Source: Acinetobacter sp. ANC 4648 (GTDB taxonomy: Bacteria > Pseudomonadota > Gammaproteobacteria > Pseudomonadales > Moraxellaceae). Taken from it: 64,000 bases of DNA. Location of the stretch: the NCBI RefSeq assembly GCF_002135345.1, contig NZ_NEGI01000002.1:248001-312000 (forward strand). The letters are read 5' to 3'. Positions within the stretch are counted from its first letter, which is position 1. Each line of letters opens with the position of its first letter. The position numbers and the translations under genes were made by a program. Positions 27,221 to 36,805 of this stretch are shown piece by piece. The notes under the pieces are model-generated. The model saw nothing but the letters and a program-made list of their open reading frames with translations. It was not told where the DNA came from and did not search any database.

Positions 27221-28075
27221 ATGGGTTTTGGTTCAATTGTTGTTTTAGCACTATTCGTGTTTGTAGCTGTGACAATTTTTAAAGGCGTTCGTATTGTACC
27301 GCAGGGTTATAAATGGATCGTACAACGCTTAGGAAAATATCATACTACACTTACCCCAGGCCTAAGTTTTGTCATCCCTTATGTCGATGAAGTGGCATAT
27401 AAAGTCACCACTAAAGACATTGTATTAGATATTCCATCACAAGAAGTGATTACCCGAGATAACGCGGTATTACTCATGAATGCAGTGGCTTATATTAATT
27501 TGACCACACCTGAAAAAGCGGTTTACGGTATTGAAAACTACACGTGGGCAATTCAGAATTTGATACAAACTTCACTACGCTCTATTGTGGGTGAAATGGA
27601 CTTAGATGATGCCTTATCTTCACGAGATCATATCAAAGCTAAATTAAAAGCAGCCATTTCAGATGATATTTCAGATTGGGGAATCACCCTGAAAACAGTT
27701 GAAATTCAAGATATTACTCCATCAAGCACCATGCAATCTGCAATGGAAGCTCAAGCTGCTGCAGAACGTCAACGTCGTGCTACGGTTAGCCGTGCAGATG
27801 GCGAAAAACAAGCGGCAATTTTAGAAGCAGATGGTCGTTTAGAAGCATCTCGCCGTGATGCTGAAGCTCAAGTCATTTTGGCAGAAGCATCGCAAAAGTC
27901 GATTGAAATGATTAGCTCTGCTGTCGGTGACAAAGAAGTTCCCGTCGCATATTTACTGGGCGAACAATATGTAAAAGCCATGCAAGATATGGCTAAATCA
28001 AATAATGCCAAAACTGTGGTATTACCAGCAGATATTATGAATACGATTCGTGGCGTCATGGGTCGTAATCACTAA
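27221..28075 (+). CDS. SPFH/Band 7 (stomatin/QmcA-like) membrane protein
   Basis: The 284 residues comprise an N-terminal membrane anchor (IVVLALFVFVAVTIF), a Band-7 domain starting VRIVPQGYKWIVQRLGKYHTTL and a long charged helical tail rich in Ala and Glu (AAAERQRRATVSRADGEKQA), the pattern of paraslipin/QmcA. It would oligomerise in the inner membrane with its NfeD partner and may control FtsH or other proteases. The ribosome site AGAGG lies nine bases before the ATG. Confidence 0.9.
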   Translation: MGFGSIVVLALFVFVAVTIFKGVRIVPQGYKWIVQRLGKYHTTLTPGLSFVIPYVDEVAYKVTTKDIVLDIPSQEVITRDNAVLLMNAVAYINLTTPEKAVYGIENYTWAIQNLIQTSLRSIVGEMDLDDALSSRDHIKAKLKAAISDDISDWGITLKTVEIQDITPSSTMQSAMEAQAAAERQRRATVSRADGEKQAAILEADGRLEASRRDAEAQVILAEASQKSIEMISSAVGDKEVPVAYLLGEQYVKAMQDMAKSNNAKTVVLPADIMNTIRGVMGRNH

Positions 28076-28117
28076 ATAAATTGAAATCGATTTAATAAGA
28101 AATTGATTTAAATTATC

Positions 28118-28152
28118 AAAACAGACAGTGTTTAATCACTGTCTGTTTTTTA
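28118..28152 (+). terminator. Terminator of the NfeD-SPFH unit
   Basis: AAAACAGACAGTG/CACTGTCTGTTTT is a 13-bp perfect stem with a T tail, 42 bases after the stop. The 220 bases from here to ispA show nothing further. Confidence 0.9.
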
Positions 28153-28371
28153 TACTTAATACATTATTCTTTAATTATATTTAACCTATATTTTTTTGCA
28201 AATAGATACTCAAATCCTACTCTTCACGTTTAATTATTTTTATTTTATTTCACTCGATAAAAATAATCGAATAGAAGTAGATTAAGCATTTTTAAATAAC
28301 GAACTCTATGTCAAAACAAATTATAAAGATAAAAAAGGAGCTAAATAGCCCCTTATTGATTACTAAAAAAT

Positions 28372-29283
28372 TTAGCTTTTACGAGATAATAAAAATTGTG
28401 AAATTTGATTTAAATCAAATGCATTTCCACCAAAATAATCTAATGCTTCAAAAGCTTGATCATGTAATTGTTGTGCATAGACTTTGGCATGCTCCAAACC
28501 CATTAATGCAGGATAGGTCGATTTATCCACTTGCTCATCTTTGCCTGCGGTTTTACCTAAAACTTCCGTGTCTGAAATAACATCTAAAATATCATCTTGT
28601 ACTTGGAAAGCTAAACCAATCGCTTGGCCGTATTGACGCAATTTCGGAATCGCATGATCCGTCCCTTCAAAAACAGTCACAGCAGCCATCATAATCGCCG
28701 CCTGAATAAGTGCACCAGTTTTATTACGATGTATTCTTTCAAGATGTTCTTGATCTACACGTTGACCTTCTGCTTGTAAATCAAGTACCTGACCACAGAC
28801 CATTTTTGAACTTGCTGTTGCTAAAATCTGCATTTGCTTTAATACAATCGGTGCAGCAACAGAGCTAGCTTGATCAAACAAACGACTACCCAAGACTTCA
28901 AAAGCCATCGACTGCAATATATCACCTGCGAGTAATGCCGTATCTTCACCAAAAGCAACATGACATGTCGGCTGGCCACGACGCAATAAATCATTGTCCA
29001 TGCAAGGTAAGTCATCATGTGCCAGTGAATAACAGTGAATCAACTCAACCGCTACTGCTGCACGACGTACTGCTGCATGATTGGACTTATCTGTGCTTAA
29101 ACTTGCAGTTGCATAACATAAAGCAGGACGAATACGCTTTCCCCCTAACATGACCGTGTGAAAAACAGCGGCTTTTAACGGTTCAGGTAAAGAAAAAGCT
29201 ACTAATGCTGCTTCTAAATCTTGTTGAATACGTTGCTGTGCCTGTTGCAGAATCTCTGCATTCACATTCGGAATTGATGTCAC
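28372..29283 (-). CDS. ispA: Geranyl/farnesyl diphosphate synthase
   Basis: IspA condenses IPP with DMAPP and GPP to give farnesyl diphosphate for undecaprenyl phosphate and ubiquinone. The 303-residue protein has the first aspartate-rich motif DDLPCMD (90-96), the second DDILD near 230, and GGKRIRP near the N-terminus. Residues before the first motif (CYSLAH) fit a short-chain synthase of type II. Translation starts at GTG (29283), with GAGG six bases upstream. dxs and xseB, its E. coli neighbours, are absent. Confidence 0.93.
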   Translation of the reverse strand: MTSIPNVNAEILQQAQQRIQQDLEAALVAFSLPEPLKAAVFHTVMLGGKRIRPALCYATASLSTDKSNHAAVRRAAVAVELIHCYSLAHDDLPCMDNDLLRRGQPTCHVAFGEDTALLAGDILQSMAFEVLGSRLFDQASSVAAPIVLKQMQILATASSKMVCGQVLDLQAEGQRVDQEHLERIHRNKTGALIQAAIMMAAVTVFEGTDHAIPKLRQYGQAIGLAFQVQDDILDVISDTEVLGKTAGKDEQVDKSTYPALMGLEHAKVYAQQLHDQAFEALDYFGGNAFDLNQISQFLLSRKS

Positions 29284-29607
29284 TTTTGCCTCGAATTTTC
29301 AGCTTGGTCGTGTGTAATCACACACATTTTTAATGTGCACTATTCTACAATGAATAGAGATAACTCTCATCTATTTAATTTATACAACGCTTTTAAATAA
29401 TGACCTTATTCTAAAGTACTGATGGATTCAACGCTTACTCGCCTTAAATGAGAAAACATAGCGATATCACAATGCTATTCTAGCTCCCCTCCTCTAATTA
29501 TCAAAACTCAATTAAAATCTGATAATAAATAGTTATAAAATTCAACTTTTCTCTCGCCATAAAAAAACCCTGCTTACGCAGGGTTTTTTCTGAATTACTC
29601 GGAAGGA
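29284..29607. other. Gap between ispA and aceA
   Basis: Holds the aceA terminator at its right end and presumably the ispA promoter at its left. No gene or RNA is evident. Confidence 0.4.
29561..29590 (-). terminator. aceA terminator
   Basis: AACCCTGC/GCAGGGTT stem with a four-base loop between A and T runs, 18 bases past the stop. Confidence 0.9.
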
Positions 29608-31209
29608 TTAACCACCGAATTGGTTCATAGTATTTTTAGAGTCATCACCAGCTTTCAATGCATTGTCGCCAGCGAAGATTTCTTTGTGATCATCACCGAT
29701 GTCAGAACCAGCCATTGCTTGGTGTTTAACACATGCGATACCACCACGGATTTCTTTACGTTGTACGCCAGCAACATAAGCAAGCATACCTTGGTCGCCG
29801 AAGTAACCTTGTGCAAGCTCATGTGTAGAAAGAGCAGCAGTATGGTAAGTCGGAAGTGTAATCAAGTGATGGAACACACCCGCTTCACGAGAAGCATCTG
29901 CTTGGAATGTACGAACTTTTTCATCAGCATCTTGCGCTAACTCAGTCGCATCATACTCAGCGCTCATCAATTTAGCACGATCGTAAGCAGAAACATCTTT
30001 ACCTTCAGCAACAAAACGGTCATAAGACTGTTGGCGGAAGTTTAAAGTCCAGTTGAATGATGGGCTGTTATTATAAACAAGCTTAGCATTTGGAACTGAT
30101 TCACGTACACGGTTAACCATGTGAGCGATTTCTTCAACGTTTGGCGTTGCAGTTTCGATCCAAAGTAAGTCAGCACCATTTTCTAAGCTAGATACACAGT
30201 CAAGTACTACACGGTCAATTTGCGTGTCAGCACGGAACTGATACAAGCCAGAAGCTAAACGTTTAGGACGGTGTAATTTACCATCACGTTTAATCAAAAT
30301 TTCATCTTCTTGTGCATCAGCAATATCAATTTCAGAAGTTTCTAAGAAACTAATGTACTGAGAAGCAATGTCACCTGGCTCTTTAACCACTGGGATTTTT
30401 TGAGTCAAGTCAGCGCCTTCAGAGTCAGTACGCGCAACAATAATACCGTCTTCTACGCCCATTTCTAAGAATGCATAACGTAATGCATGGATCTTAGAGA
30501 TAAAGTCTTCATGCGGAACAGTTACTTTACCAGCTTGGTGACCACATTGTTTTGCATCAGATACTTGGTTTTCGATTTGAAGTGCACATGCACCTGCTTC
30601 GATCATTTTTTTAGCAAGTAAATAAGTTGCTTCTTCGTTACCAAAACCAGCATCGATGTCTGCAATTATTGGTACAACGTGAGTTTGGAAACCATCGATT
30701 TGTGCAGTGATTTCAGCAGCTTTAGCTGTATCGCCTGCTTCGTTTGCTTTTTTAAGTGCGCGGAACAAATCGTTTAATTCTTTTGCATCAGCTTGACGAA
30801 GGAAAGTATAAATCTCACCGATCAACGCAGATACTGAAGTTTTTTCGTGCATAGATTGGTCAGGTAATGGACCGAATTCTGAACGAAGTGCAGCAACCAT
30901 CCAACCAGAAAGGTAGATGTAACGCTTGTCGGTTGTACCGAAGTATTTTTTGTTGGCAATCATTTTTTGTTGTGCGATGAAACCGTGCCAGCAACCTAAA
31001 GATTGAGTGTATTTGCTAGAGTCAGCATCATACTCAGCCATATCACGACGCATAATAGCAGCGGTATATTTAGCAATATCTAAACCAGTTTTGAATTGAT
31101 TCTGCATTTGCATACGCGCAGCATCTTCTGGGCTAATATCGCGCCAAGTGCTGCCGAATTTTGCTTTTAATTCACGGATTGCATCTACTGCTGTTTGATA
31201 TTGAGTCAT
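29608..31209 (-). CDS. aceA: Isocitrate lyase
   Basis: AceA splits isocitrate into glyoxylate and succinate, the first step of the glyoxylate shunt needed for growth on acetate, fatty acids and alkanes. The 533-residue form is the longer type found in Acinetobacter and Pseudomonas, compared with about 434 in E. coli. The catalytic signature K-x-C-G-H appears as KQCGH at 220-224, and metal-binding DIDAGFGNEEA precedes it at 184-194. No malate synthase gene is in the window. The ATG at 31209 is preceded by AGGAAA. Confidence 0.97.
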   Translation of the reverse strand: MTQYQTAVDAIRELKAKFGSTWRDISPEDAARMQMQNQFKTGLDIAKYTAAIMRRDMAEYDADSSKYTQSLGCWHGFIAQQKMIANKKYFGTTDKRYIYLSGWMVAALRSEFGPLPDQSMHEKTSVSALIGEIYTFLRQADAKELNDLFRALKKANEAGDTAKAAEITAQIDGFQTHVVPIIADIDAGFGNEEATYLLAKKMIEAGACALQIENQVSDAKQCGHQAGKVTVPHEDFISKIHALRYAFLEMGVEDGIIVARTDSEGADLTQKIPVVKEPGDIASQYISFLETSEIDIADAQEDEILIKRDGKLHRPKRLASGLYQFRADTQIDRVVLDCVSSLENGADLLWIETATPNVEEIAHMVNRVRESVPNAKLVYNNSPSFNWTLNFRQQSYDRFVAEGKDVSAYDRAKLMSAEYDATELAQDADEKVRTFQADASREAGVFHHLITLPTYHTAALSTHELAQGYFGDQGMLAYVAGVQRKEIRGGIACVKHQAMAGSDIGDDHKEIFAGDNALKAGDDSKNTMNQFGG

Positions 31210-31852
31210 GATATTTCCTGTAATAATATTAGGATTTCATCAGTTGAAGGACTAAATCTTCTCACTATTTATTTGTTCAGATTTAGAGCACTTCGTTGTT
31301 ATAGACACAGCTTAGTTGGAGTCAAATAATTAATCCAATAGTCTGCGTTAATTTTCGGTATTTATTTAAAAAATATATAGATTAAAGTCGTATTATAATT
31401 ATATTAAAAAAATATAAGAAACTGTTTTTTAAACACTTATTCAAATAAAAGCCACACTACAATTGTATATCAAACCATCATTTTGTTTACTTTAACAATA
31501 TTAGACTTAAGTCTCAGGCTATGTTGCACTATTTTATCTTTACAGATTTTGGGTCTATTTCAGCTCATTTTGACGCTTTATATCTATACTCAAACCGCCC
31601 TGTTTTCAAATATTGATATGGTTTTAAGTGCTAATCTTGTGAATTTCACTCCAACCCAATCAATATCTATATAAATTAAAGCAGATAAAAAACAGCCTAA
31701 ACTTTCCATATAATTTGCCTAACTCATTTATATAAAAAATTAGCTTTATATTTGCATAGTTATGCTGTTTTTTTCAGCAGTTTTATACACTTCACTTAGT
31801 GCTTATGGCATAATCACTATAATTTCTTGATTTTATCTTCGGTATTTTTTTT
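31210..31852. other. Long regulatory gap between aceA and a divergent LysR gene
   Basis: This 643-base AT-rich stretch has no convincing gene; a 63-codon plus-strand frame at 31483-31674 has a random hydrophobic composition. It holds the divergent promoters of aceA and the LysR-type regulator. TTGGA/TCCAA arms near 31317-31343 might be part of an operator, but the evidence is weak. Confidence 0.4.
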
Positions 31853-32842
31853 ATGAATCTGGAACGGGTCGATCTCAACCTACTCATCTATCTCGATGTA
31901 CTTTTACGTGAAAAAAATGTAACCCGTGCAGCAGAACAGCTGGGTGTAACCCAACCAGCAATGAGTAATATTTTACGTCGTTTACGTAATTTATTTAATG
32001 ATCCGCTTCTAATTCGTTCTTCCGAAGGTATGACTCCAACAGAACGCGCGCTAGAATTACAACCACGGATTCGCGATACACTCGCTGATTTATCGATGAT
32101 TCTGGAACCACGGACTGAGTTTCGCCCTTATACATCGAACCGCGTTTTCCGCATCATGACCTCGGATTATGCCGAAGCCACTTTAGTACCTCGTCTAGTA
32201 AAAGCCTTACGTTCAGAAGCACCCAATGTGGTTCTTGACTTTTTAACGCCAAGTGATGTGTCCTACCGTGACATGGAACAAGGCAAAGTTGATTTGGCAA
32301 TTAATCGTTTCAATGAAATTCCACAAAGTTTCCATCAAGTTTTAGTTTGGCGTGACAGTTTCTCTTGTCTACTCAACAACAAACACCCAGCAGCACCAAA
32401 CCTGAATCTCAAAAGCTACTTAGATGCACAGCATATTTGGGTTTCAAAGACTGGTATGGGCGTTGGTTTTGGAGTCAATCCAGAGAAACAAGCTGGTTTA
32501 GGTTGGATTGATCAAGCTTTAGAACGAATTGGCCAAAAACGTAAAATTTCAGTCTTTACCCGTCATTATCAAATGCCAGCACTGTTGGCTTCGAATGTTG
32601 ATTTAATTGCTACACTTCCTAGTCGAATTGCACGCTTACAATCCAACAATCAAAACCTACTTATTAAAGATCCACCATTTTACATTCCTGAGTTTGAGTT
32701 AAAGATGGCTTGGTGCCCATTATTGCACCACCACCCTGCACATCGTTGGTTACGTCAGCTAATTCTCTATGTAGCACGCCAAATGGTTGAAGAAGAAAAT
32801 CGTGAATTTTTAACCAATAATTCGCACTTTTCTAAATTTTAA
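31853..32842 (+). CDS. LysR-family transcriptional regulator
   Basis: The 329-residue protein has a LysR winged helix-turn-helix at about 5-65 (NVTRAAEQLGVTQPAMSNILRRLR) and a periplasmic-binding-like effector domain of the NodD-like type (YTSNRVFRIMTSDY, then RHYQMPALLASNVDLIATLP). It is divergent from aceA across a 643-base gap, so regulation of the glyoxylate shunt is possible but only inferred from position. The target and ligand are unknown. Confidence 0.85.
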   Translation: MNLERVDLNLLIYLDVLLREKNVTRAAEQLGVTQPAMSNILRRLRNLFNDPLLIRSSEGMTPTERALELQPRIRDTLADLSMILEPRTEFRPYTSNRVFRIMTSDYAEATLVPRLVKALRSEAPNVVLDFLTPSDVSYRDMEQGKVDLAINRFNEIPQSFHQVLVWRDSFSCLLNNKHPAAPNLNLKSYLDAQHIWVSKTGMGVGFGVNPEKQAGLGWIDQALERIGQKRKISVFTRHYQMPALLASNVDLIATLPSRIARLQSNNQNLLIKDPPFYIPEFELKMAWCPLLHHHPAHRWLRQLILYVARQMVEEENREFLTNNSHFSKF

Positions 32843-32979
32843 GCCTATTTTTTCAATATTTGTCTTAATCTCTTCCTATTTCAAGCTTATACTTCTCTTT
32901 TAGGTAGTGGATTTATTCACTACCTAGACGATTTTTGTGTTAAAAATATTTCATAATAATGACAAATTACAGGTGATAC

Positions 32980-34305
32980 GTGAGTCTCTTCCAGAATATC
33001 CTGATCATTGTTATATTAATTGCAGGTGCAGGTTTTTTATCTTTAACCGAAATTGCCTTTGCAGGTGCACGTAAAGTTAAACTTAAAATCTTAGCGGAAG
33101 CCGGTGATGATCGTGCTCAAAAAGTATTAGACCTACAAGCGCAGTCTGCTAATTTTTTTGCAGCCTCCCAAATTGGTCTGAATGCTATTGCCATCTTAGG
33201 TGGTATCCTTGGGGAGGCTGCTTTTCGTCCTTATTTTGTCACACTCATTGATCGCGTCTATGTCGGTCCTTGGACGGATAGCATTGGTTTCGCGCTTTCT
33301 TTCACCTTAGTGACCTCATTATTTATTTTATTTGCCGATCTTATGCCGAAACGTTTGGCGATGATTGCACCTGAAAAAATTGCAGTTGCAGTTATTAATC
33401 CCATTCAGGTTTTCATCGTCATTTGTAAACCTTTGGCTTGGGTTATTAATGCCATTGCGAATATGCTATTTAGACTCTTTAAGGTCAATACTATTCGTGA
33501 TGACAACATTACATTTGCAGATATTTCAGCGGTGATGGATGCTGGTGCACAAGCTGGGGTACTGCAAAAACAAGAACATCACTTTATTGAAAATGTATTT
33601 GAACTAGAAGAACGGAATGTTCCATCAAGTATGACCACTCGTGAAAATGTGGTCTACTTTACCTTAAAAGAATCAGAAGCCAGTATTCGTCAAAAATTAG
33701 CGGAATATCCCTATTCAAAGTTTTTAGTATGCAGTGAAAATATTGATGATGTGATTGGTTATATTGATGCCAAAGACATCTTAGTCCGTATTTTGAACAA
33801 TCAGTCTTTATTGCAATTGAATGAAAATACTATTCGTACCGTTCTCACCATTCCTGATAGCTTAACTCTGTCCGAATTATTAGATCGGTTCCGCTCTACC
33901 AGAGAAAAATTTGCAGTCGTCATTAATGAATATGCGTTGGTGGTAGGTGTAATTACGCTATCAGACATCATGATTACCGTCATGGGTGATTGGGTCATTC
34001 CAATAGAAGCAGATCAGCAAATTTTTAAACGTGACAATAATTCATGGTTGATTGAAGGCAGTACTCCAATCGAAGACATGAAACATGCCTTAGAAATTGA
34101 TGAAATGCCAGATGAAGAAAACTATGAAACACTGGCGGGTTTTATGATGGTGCAACTTCGAAAAATTCCACGCCCAGCAGATAGCGTGATTTTTGGGGGG
34201 TATAAATTTGAAGTGGTCGATGTCGATCATTTTAAAATTGACCAACTACTGGTTACTCGTTTACTCGAAAGACCAGAAGAACCAGTAAGCAATCCCGAAG
34301 AATAA
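32980..34305 (+). CDS. PaeA/YtfL-type CNNM-CBS transporter (HlyC/CorC family)
   Basis: The 441-residue inner-membrane protein has a DUF21/CNNM domain with four hydrophobic segments in residues 1-190, two CBS domains (about 205-335) and a CorC_HlyC C-terminal domain. From memory it matches E. coli YtfL (PaeA, a cadaverine/putrescine exporter) over its whole length, for example ASQIGLNAIAILGG, ILFADLMPKRLAMIAPE, LEERNVPSSMTTRENV and FMMVQLRKIPRPADSV. Polyamine export is therefore a reasonable inference, but related proteins move magnesium or cobalt. Start is GTG at 32980 after AGGTGA. Confidence 0.85.
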   Translation: MSLFQNILIIVILIAGAGFLSLTEIAFAGARKVKLKILAEAGDDRAQKVLDLQAQSANFFAASQIGLNAIAILGGILGEAAFRPYFVTLIDRVYVGPWTDSIGFALSFTLVTSLFILFADLMPKRLAMIAPEKIAVAVINPIQVFIVICKPLAWVINAIANMLFRLFKVNTIRDDNITFADISAVMDAGAQAGVLQKQEHHFIENVFELEERNVPSSMTTRENVVYFTLKESEASIRQKLAEYPYSKFLVCSENIDDVIGYIDAKDILVRILNNQSLLQLNENTIRTVLTIPDSLTLSELLDRFRSTREKFAVVINEYALVVGVITLSDIMITVMGDWVIPIEADQQIFKRDNNSWLIEGSTPIEDMKHALEIDEMPDEENYETLAGFMMVQLRKIPRPADSVIFGGYKFEVVDVDHFKIDQLLVTRLLERPEEPVSNPEE

Positions 34306-34346
34306 AATACACTGCTAGAAAAAATTCGTATATTTAACTATCTAAT

Positions 34347-34372
34347 GCCTATCTTCGCGATGGGCTTTTTTA
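34347..34372 (+). terminator. Terminator of the PaeA-like gene
   Basis: GCCTATC/GATGGGC stem with a TTCGC loop and a T run, 41 bases after the stop. Confidence 0.8.
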
Positions 34373-34548
34373 GCCTAAACTCAAACTTATCTATTTTATC
34401 AAAATAATATTCGCCTTAGTTTTTAGGATCGGCTACAGTTCAATTATGCCTCTATACTTTTAATATGAATGCTTAGAAATAATTACCTCTTGAGACTATT
34501 TTATAAAAAGCCATATACTATTCAATATATGGCTCAAATTTAAAACAT

Positions 34549-34574
34549 AAAAAAGCACCTTTCGGTGCTTTTTT
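34549..34574 (-). terminator. Terminator of the conserved unknown gene at 34.6 kb
   Basis: AAAAAAGCACC/GGTGCTTTTTT with a TTTC loop, adjoining the stop codon. A second inverted repeat, AGCCATATA/TATATGGCT, lies just beyond at 34509-34534. Confidence 0.85.
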
Positions 34575-34575
34575 A

Positions 34576-35097
34576 TTAAGACTTATTTCTACCATGCAGC
34601 GAAATAAGTTGATCTAAAGTTGCCTGGTAATGAATTGAAATATCATCTGCTAAGATATTATAAGCATTATCGAACTGCACCATTGGCCAGCCTTCTTTCC
34701 AGAATGGAAAAATGTTGTGTAAACCTTCATTCACAATCGCATCTTCACGGCTAATCGCCTGAGCAACCTGAGATAGCACCTGTGCAGTTTCGGCACCATC
34801 AATCGCAAGATAATCAATCCCACGTACTTTCAAAATACGAATACGGTCTTTCTTATAACGGATTTTTTTAGCTTGGCCTTCATTCAAACCCAATGCAAGC
34901 GAAACCGCTTCAACAAATTTGGTTTCAAAACTTGTGTGCAATGCCACCAAAGCTTGTTTATGTGCTTCTTGGCGACCTGCTTTACCACCATTACGGATAA
35001 TCTCTTTTGCTTCAACATCAAGCTCATCGTCTTTCATGGACTGTAAAATGTCTAAAATTTCGATATCGCTTAAAGATTCAGGAGATTGCTCAGTCAT
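34576..35097 (-). CDS. Conserved cytosolic protein of unknown function
   Basis: The 173-residue acidic protein has no signal peptide or membrane span. Residues 1-55 are helical and charged (SDIEILDILQSMKDDELDVEAKEI). A basic central patch (AKKIRYKKDRIRILKVRGIDYLA) could contact nucleic acid or a protein partner, and the C-terminal half contains the aromatic run HNIFPFWKEGWPMVQFDNAYN. I recognise no named domain. It is a single-gene unit with a strong terminator. Confidence 0.7.
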   Translation of the reverse strand: MTEQSPESLSDIEILDILQSMKDDELDVEAKEIIRNGGKAGRQEAHKQALVALHTSFETKFVEAVSLALGLNEGQAKKIRYKKDRIRILKVRGIDYLAIDGAETAQVLSQVAQAISREDAIVNEGLHNIFPFWKEGWPMVQFDNAYNILADDISIHYQATLDQLISLHGRNKS

Positions 35098-35375
35098 GGG
35101 AGTCCTTGTACAAAAATATAAAGGACTATTGTCGCATAAAAGTTACATCAAAGCAGAACAAAAATGAAGATTGAATTTGCATATTCAACATTTAATGCCT
35201 TGTCTACATACCCACAATTTTAATCATCAACTGTATTTTGCTAAGCTAAGCTTTGCAGATTTTTTAATTGAGAAAATTTAGCATAAAAAGCAATTAGCTA
35301 TCCAAAAGCAAATTTCTCACTTTTAAATGAGAGATTTACTTTTTTATTCAACGACAAGTTAAGATAAGTTTAAAA

Positions 35376-36368
35376 CTAGATCACGTCTACCACAATCTTA
35401 CCAATATGATCACCAATATCCATTGCGATATGTGCATCAACAATTTGGTCAAACTTAAACGTTTTATAAATCATCGGTAAACACTTACCTTTTGCCCAAA
35501 GTGGTGCGACATATTGTTGTAAACCTTGAGTAATTTCAGCTTTTTCAGCCGTGGTACGCGCTCGCATGGTTGAACCCGTAATCGTAAGACGCTTCATCAT
35601 AATTTGACCAAGTTTCACCTCTTTAGCTTTTGCCCCACCTAAGAATGCGATATAGACCAAACGACCATCACGGCGTAGTAAGTTCAAATTACGTTCTAAA
35701 TATGGTGCACCTACCATGTCTAAAATAATATCTACGCCACCATTGTCGGTTTTCTCATTAATGACTTGTTCAAAGTCCTGAGTTTTATAGTTAATGGCTG
35801 TGGTGAGCGGTGAAATCGCTTGAACTTTTTCATCAGAACCGACAGTCGCAAATGTTTTTAATTCAAGTGCATTACATAACATCAGTGCAGTCGTACCAAT
35901 CCCGCTGGTTCCACCATGCACGAGAATTGTTTCACCTGCTTTGGCTTTGCCCATTTGAAATACGTTTGCCCAAACGGTAAAGAAGGTTTCAGGAATCGCT
36001 GCGGCTTGGCTAAAGCTCATATTGTCAGGAATATTCAACGTTTGGCTTTCAGGTACAACGCAATATTCTGCATAGCCACCACCATTGGTCAGTCCACAGA
36101 CTTTATCACCCACTTTAAATTTTGTAACGTTTGCACCCACTGCAACAATTTCACCTGCTACTTCTAGCCCCGGTACAGGAGTCACACCTTTTGGCATTGG
36201 GTACAAGCCTTGGCGTTGCAAAATGTCTGGGCGATTAATTCCAAAGGCATGAACTTTCACTAAAACTTCATCTACTTGCATAGTTGGAATCGCTACAGTT
36301 TCATAGCCTAATTTTTCTGGACCACCCACTTCGATAATAATGATCTGTTGCATGGATTGTTGTGACAT
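35376..36368 (-). CDS. NAD(P)H:quinone oxidoreductase, PIG3/QOR-type MDR enzyme
   Basis: The 330-residue protein is a zinc-free medium-chain dehydrogenase/reductase. It has the GroES-like N-terminal domain (GINRPDILQRQGLYP, PGLEVAGEIVAVG) and a Rossmann domain with VHGGTSGIGTTALML at about 150-164. RQGLYPMPKG and the spacing fit the PIG3-type quinone oxidoreductases, which reduce quinones with NADPH. A second in-frame ATG at 36353 could be the start. Physiological substrate unknown. Confidence 0.87.
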   Translation of the reverse strand: MSQQSMQQIIIIEVGGPEKLGYETVAIPTMQVDEVLVKVHAFGINRPDILQRQGLYPMPKGVTPVPGLEVAGEIVAVGANVTKFKVGDKVCGLTNGGGYAEYCVVPESQTLNIPDNMSFSQAAAIPETFFTVWANVFQMGKAKAGETILVHGGTSGIGTTALMLCNALELKTFATVGSDEKVQAISPLTTAINYKTQDFEQVINEKTDNGGVDIILDMVGAPYLERNLNLLRRDGRLVYIAFLGGAKAKEVKLGQIMMKRLTITGSTMRARTTAEKAEITQGLQQYVAPLWAKGKCLPMIYKTFKFDQIVDAHIAMDIGDHIGKIVVDVI

Positions 36369-36511
36369 GTACTTTTTCCTATTTATTAACTATTCATGTT
36401 TTATATCTTTATTTGAACATAGATAACGACAGGAATGAAGTCAGGTCGGACTATTGTCTAAATCCAACTCAATCACGCAAAAATACCGAGGCTTTACCAT
36501 ACTTATTGATA

Positions 36512-36772
36512 TTACTTTGCTGAATTATTAGGTGATGCAACAAAAGGCATCAGTAATTTACGTACCAAGGGAATAAAAATCAGAATCAATGGAAATGCTA
36601 CTAACCAAGACAACGCCCACGTATGTAACCACAGCGGGAAAAAGCCATCTACAAAACCTTTATTCAACAATAAGTTAAAGCATGAAATTGCGCCACTCAT
36701 TATGCAGGATAGAATAAGAGGCATAAGCCATGTCATATGTTTAGGATGAAATTTGGGGAGCGAATTTGACAT
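36512..36772 (-). CDS. DUF2798 small membrane protein
   Basis: The 86-residue protein contains two membrane segments (MPLILSCIMSGAISCFNLL and ALSWLVAFPLILIFIPLV) separated by a short loop, the DUF2798 layout with its conserved W-L-x-A-F-P stretch. No function is established for the family. It follows a PadR regulator and a broken DUF3861 gene on the same strand with 33 bases between, and may belong to the same transcript. Confidence 0.75.
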   Translation of the reverse strand: MSNSLPKFHPKHMTWLMPLILSCIMSGAISCFNLLLNKGFVDGFFPLWLHTWALSWLVAFPLILIFIPLVRKLLMPFVASPNNSAK

Positions 36773-36805
36773 AAAAGACCTTTAAATATATGGAGAAAAT
36801 AACAC

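Noticed and set aside
31483-31674. 63-codon hydrophobic frame between aceA and the LysR gene
   Set aside because: No ribosome site and low-complexity Leu/Ile content expected of AT-rich DNA.
35310-35337. Hairpin AAATTTCTCA/TGAGAGATTT downstream of the quinone oxidoreductase
   Set aside because: Weak AT-rich stem, with its T run on the plus strand while the gene is on the minus strand.
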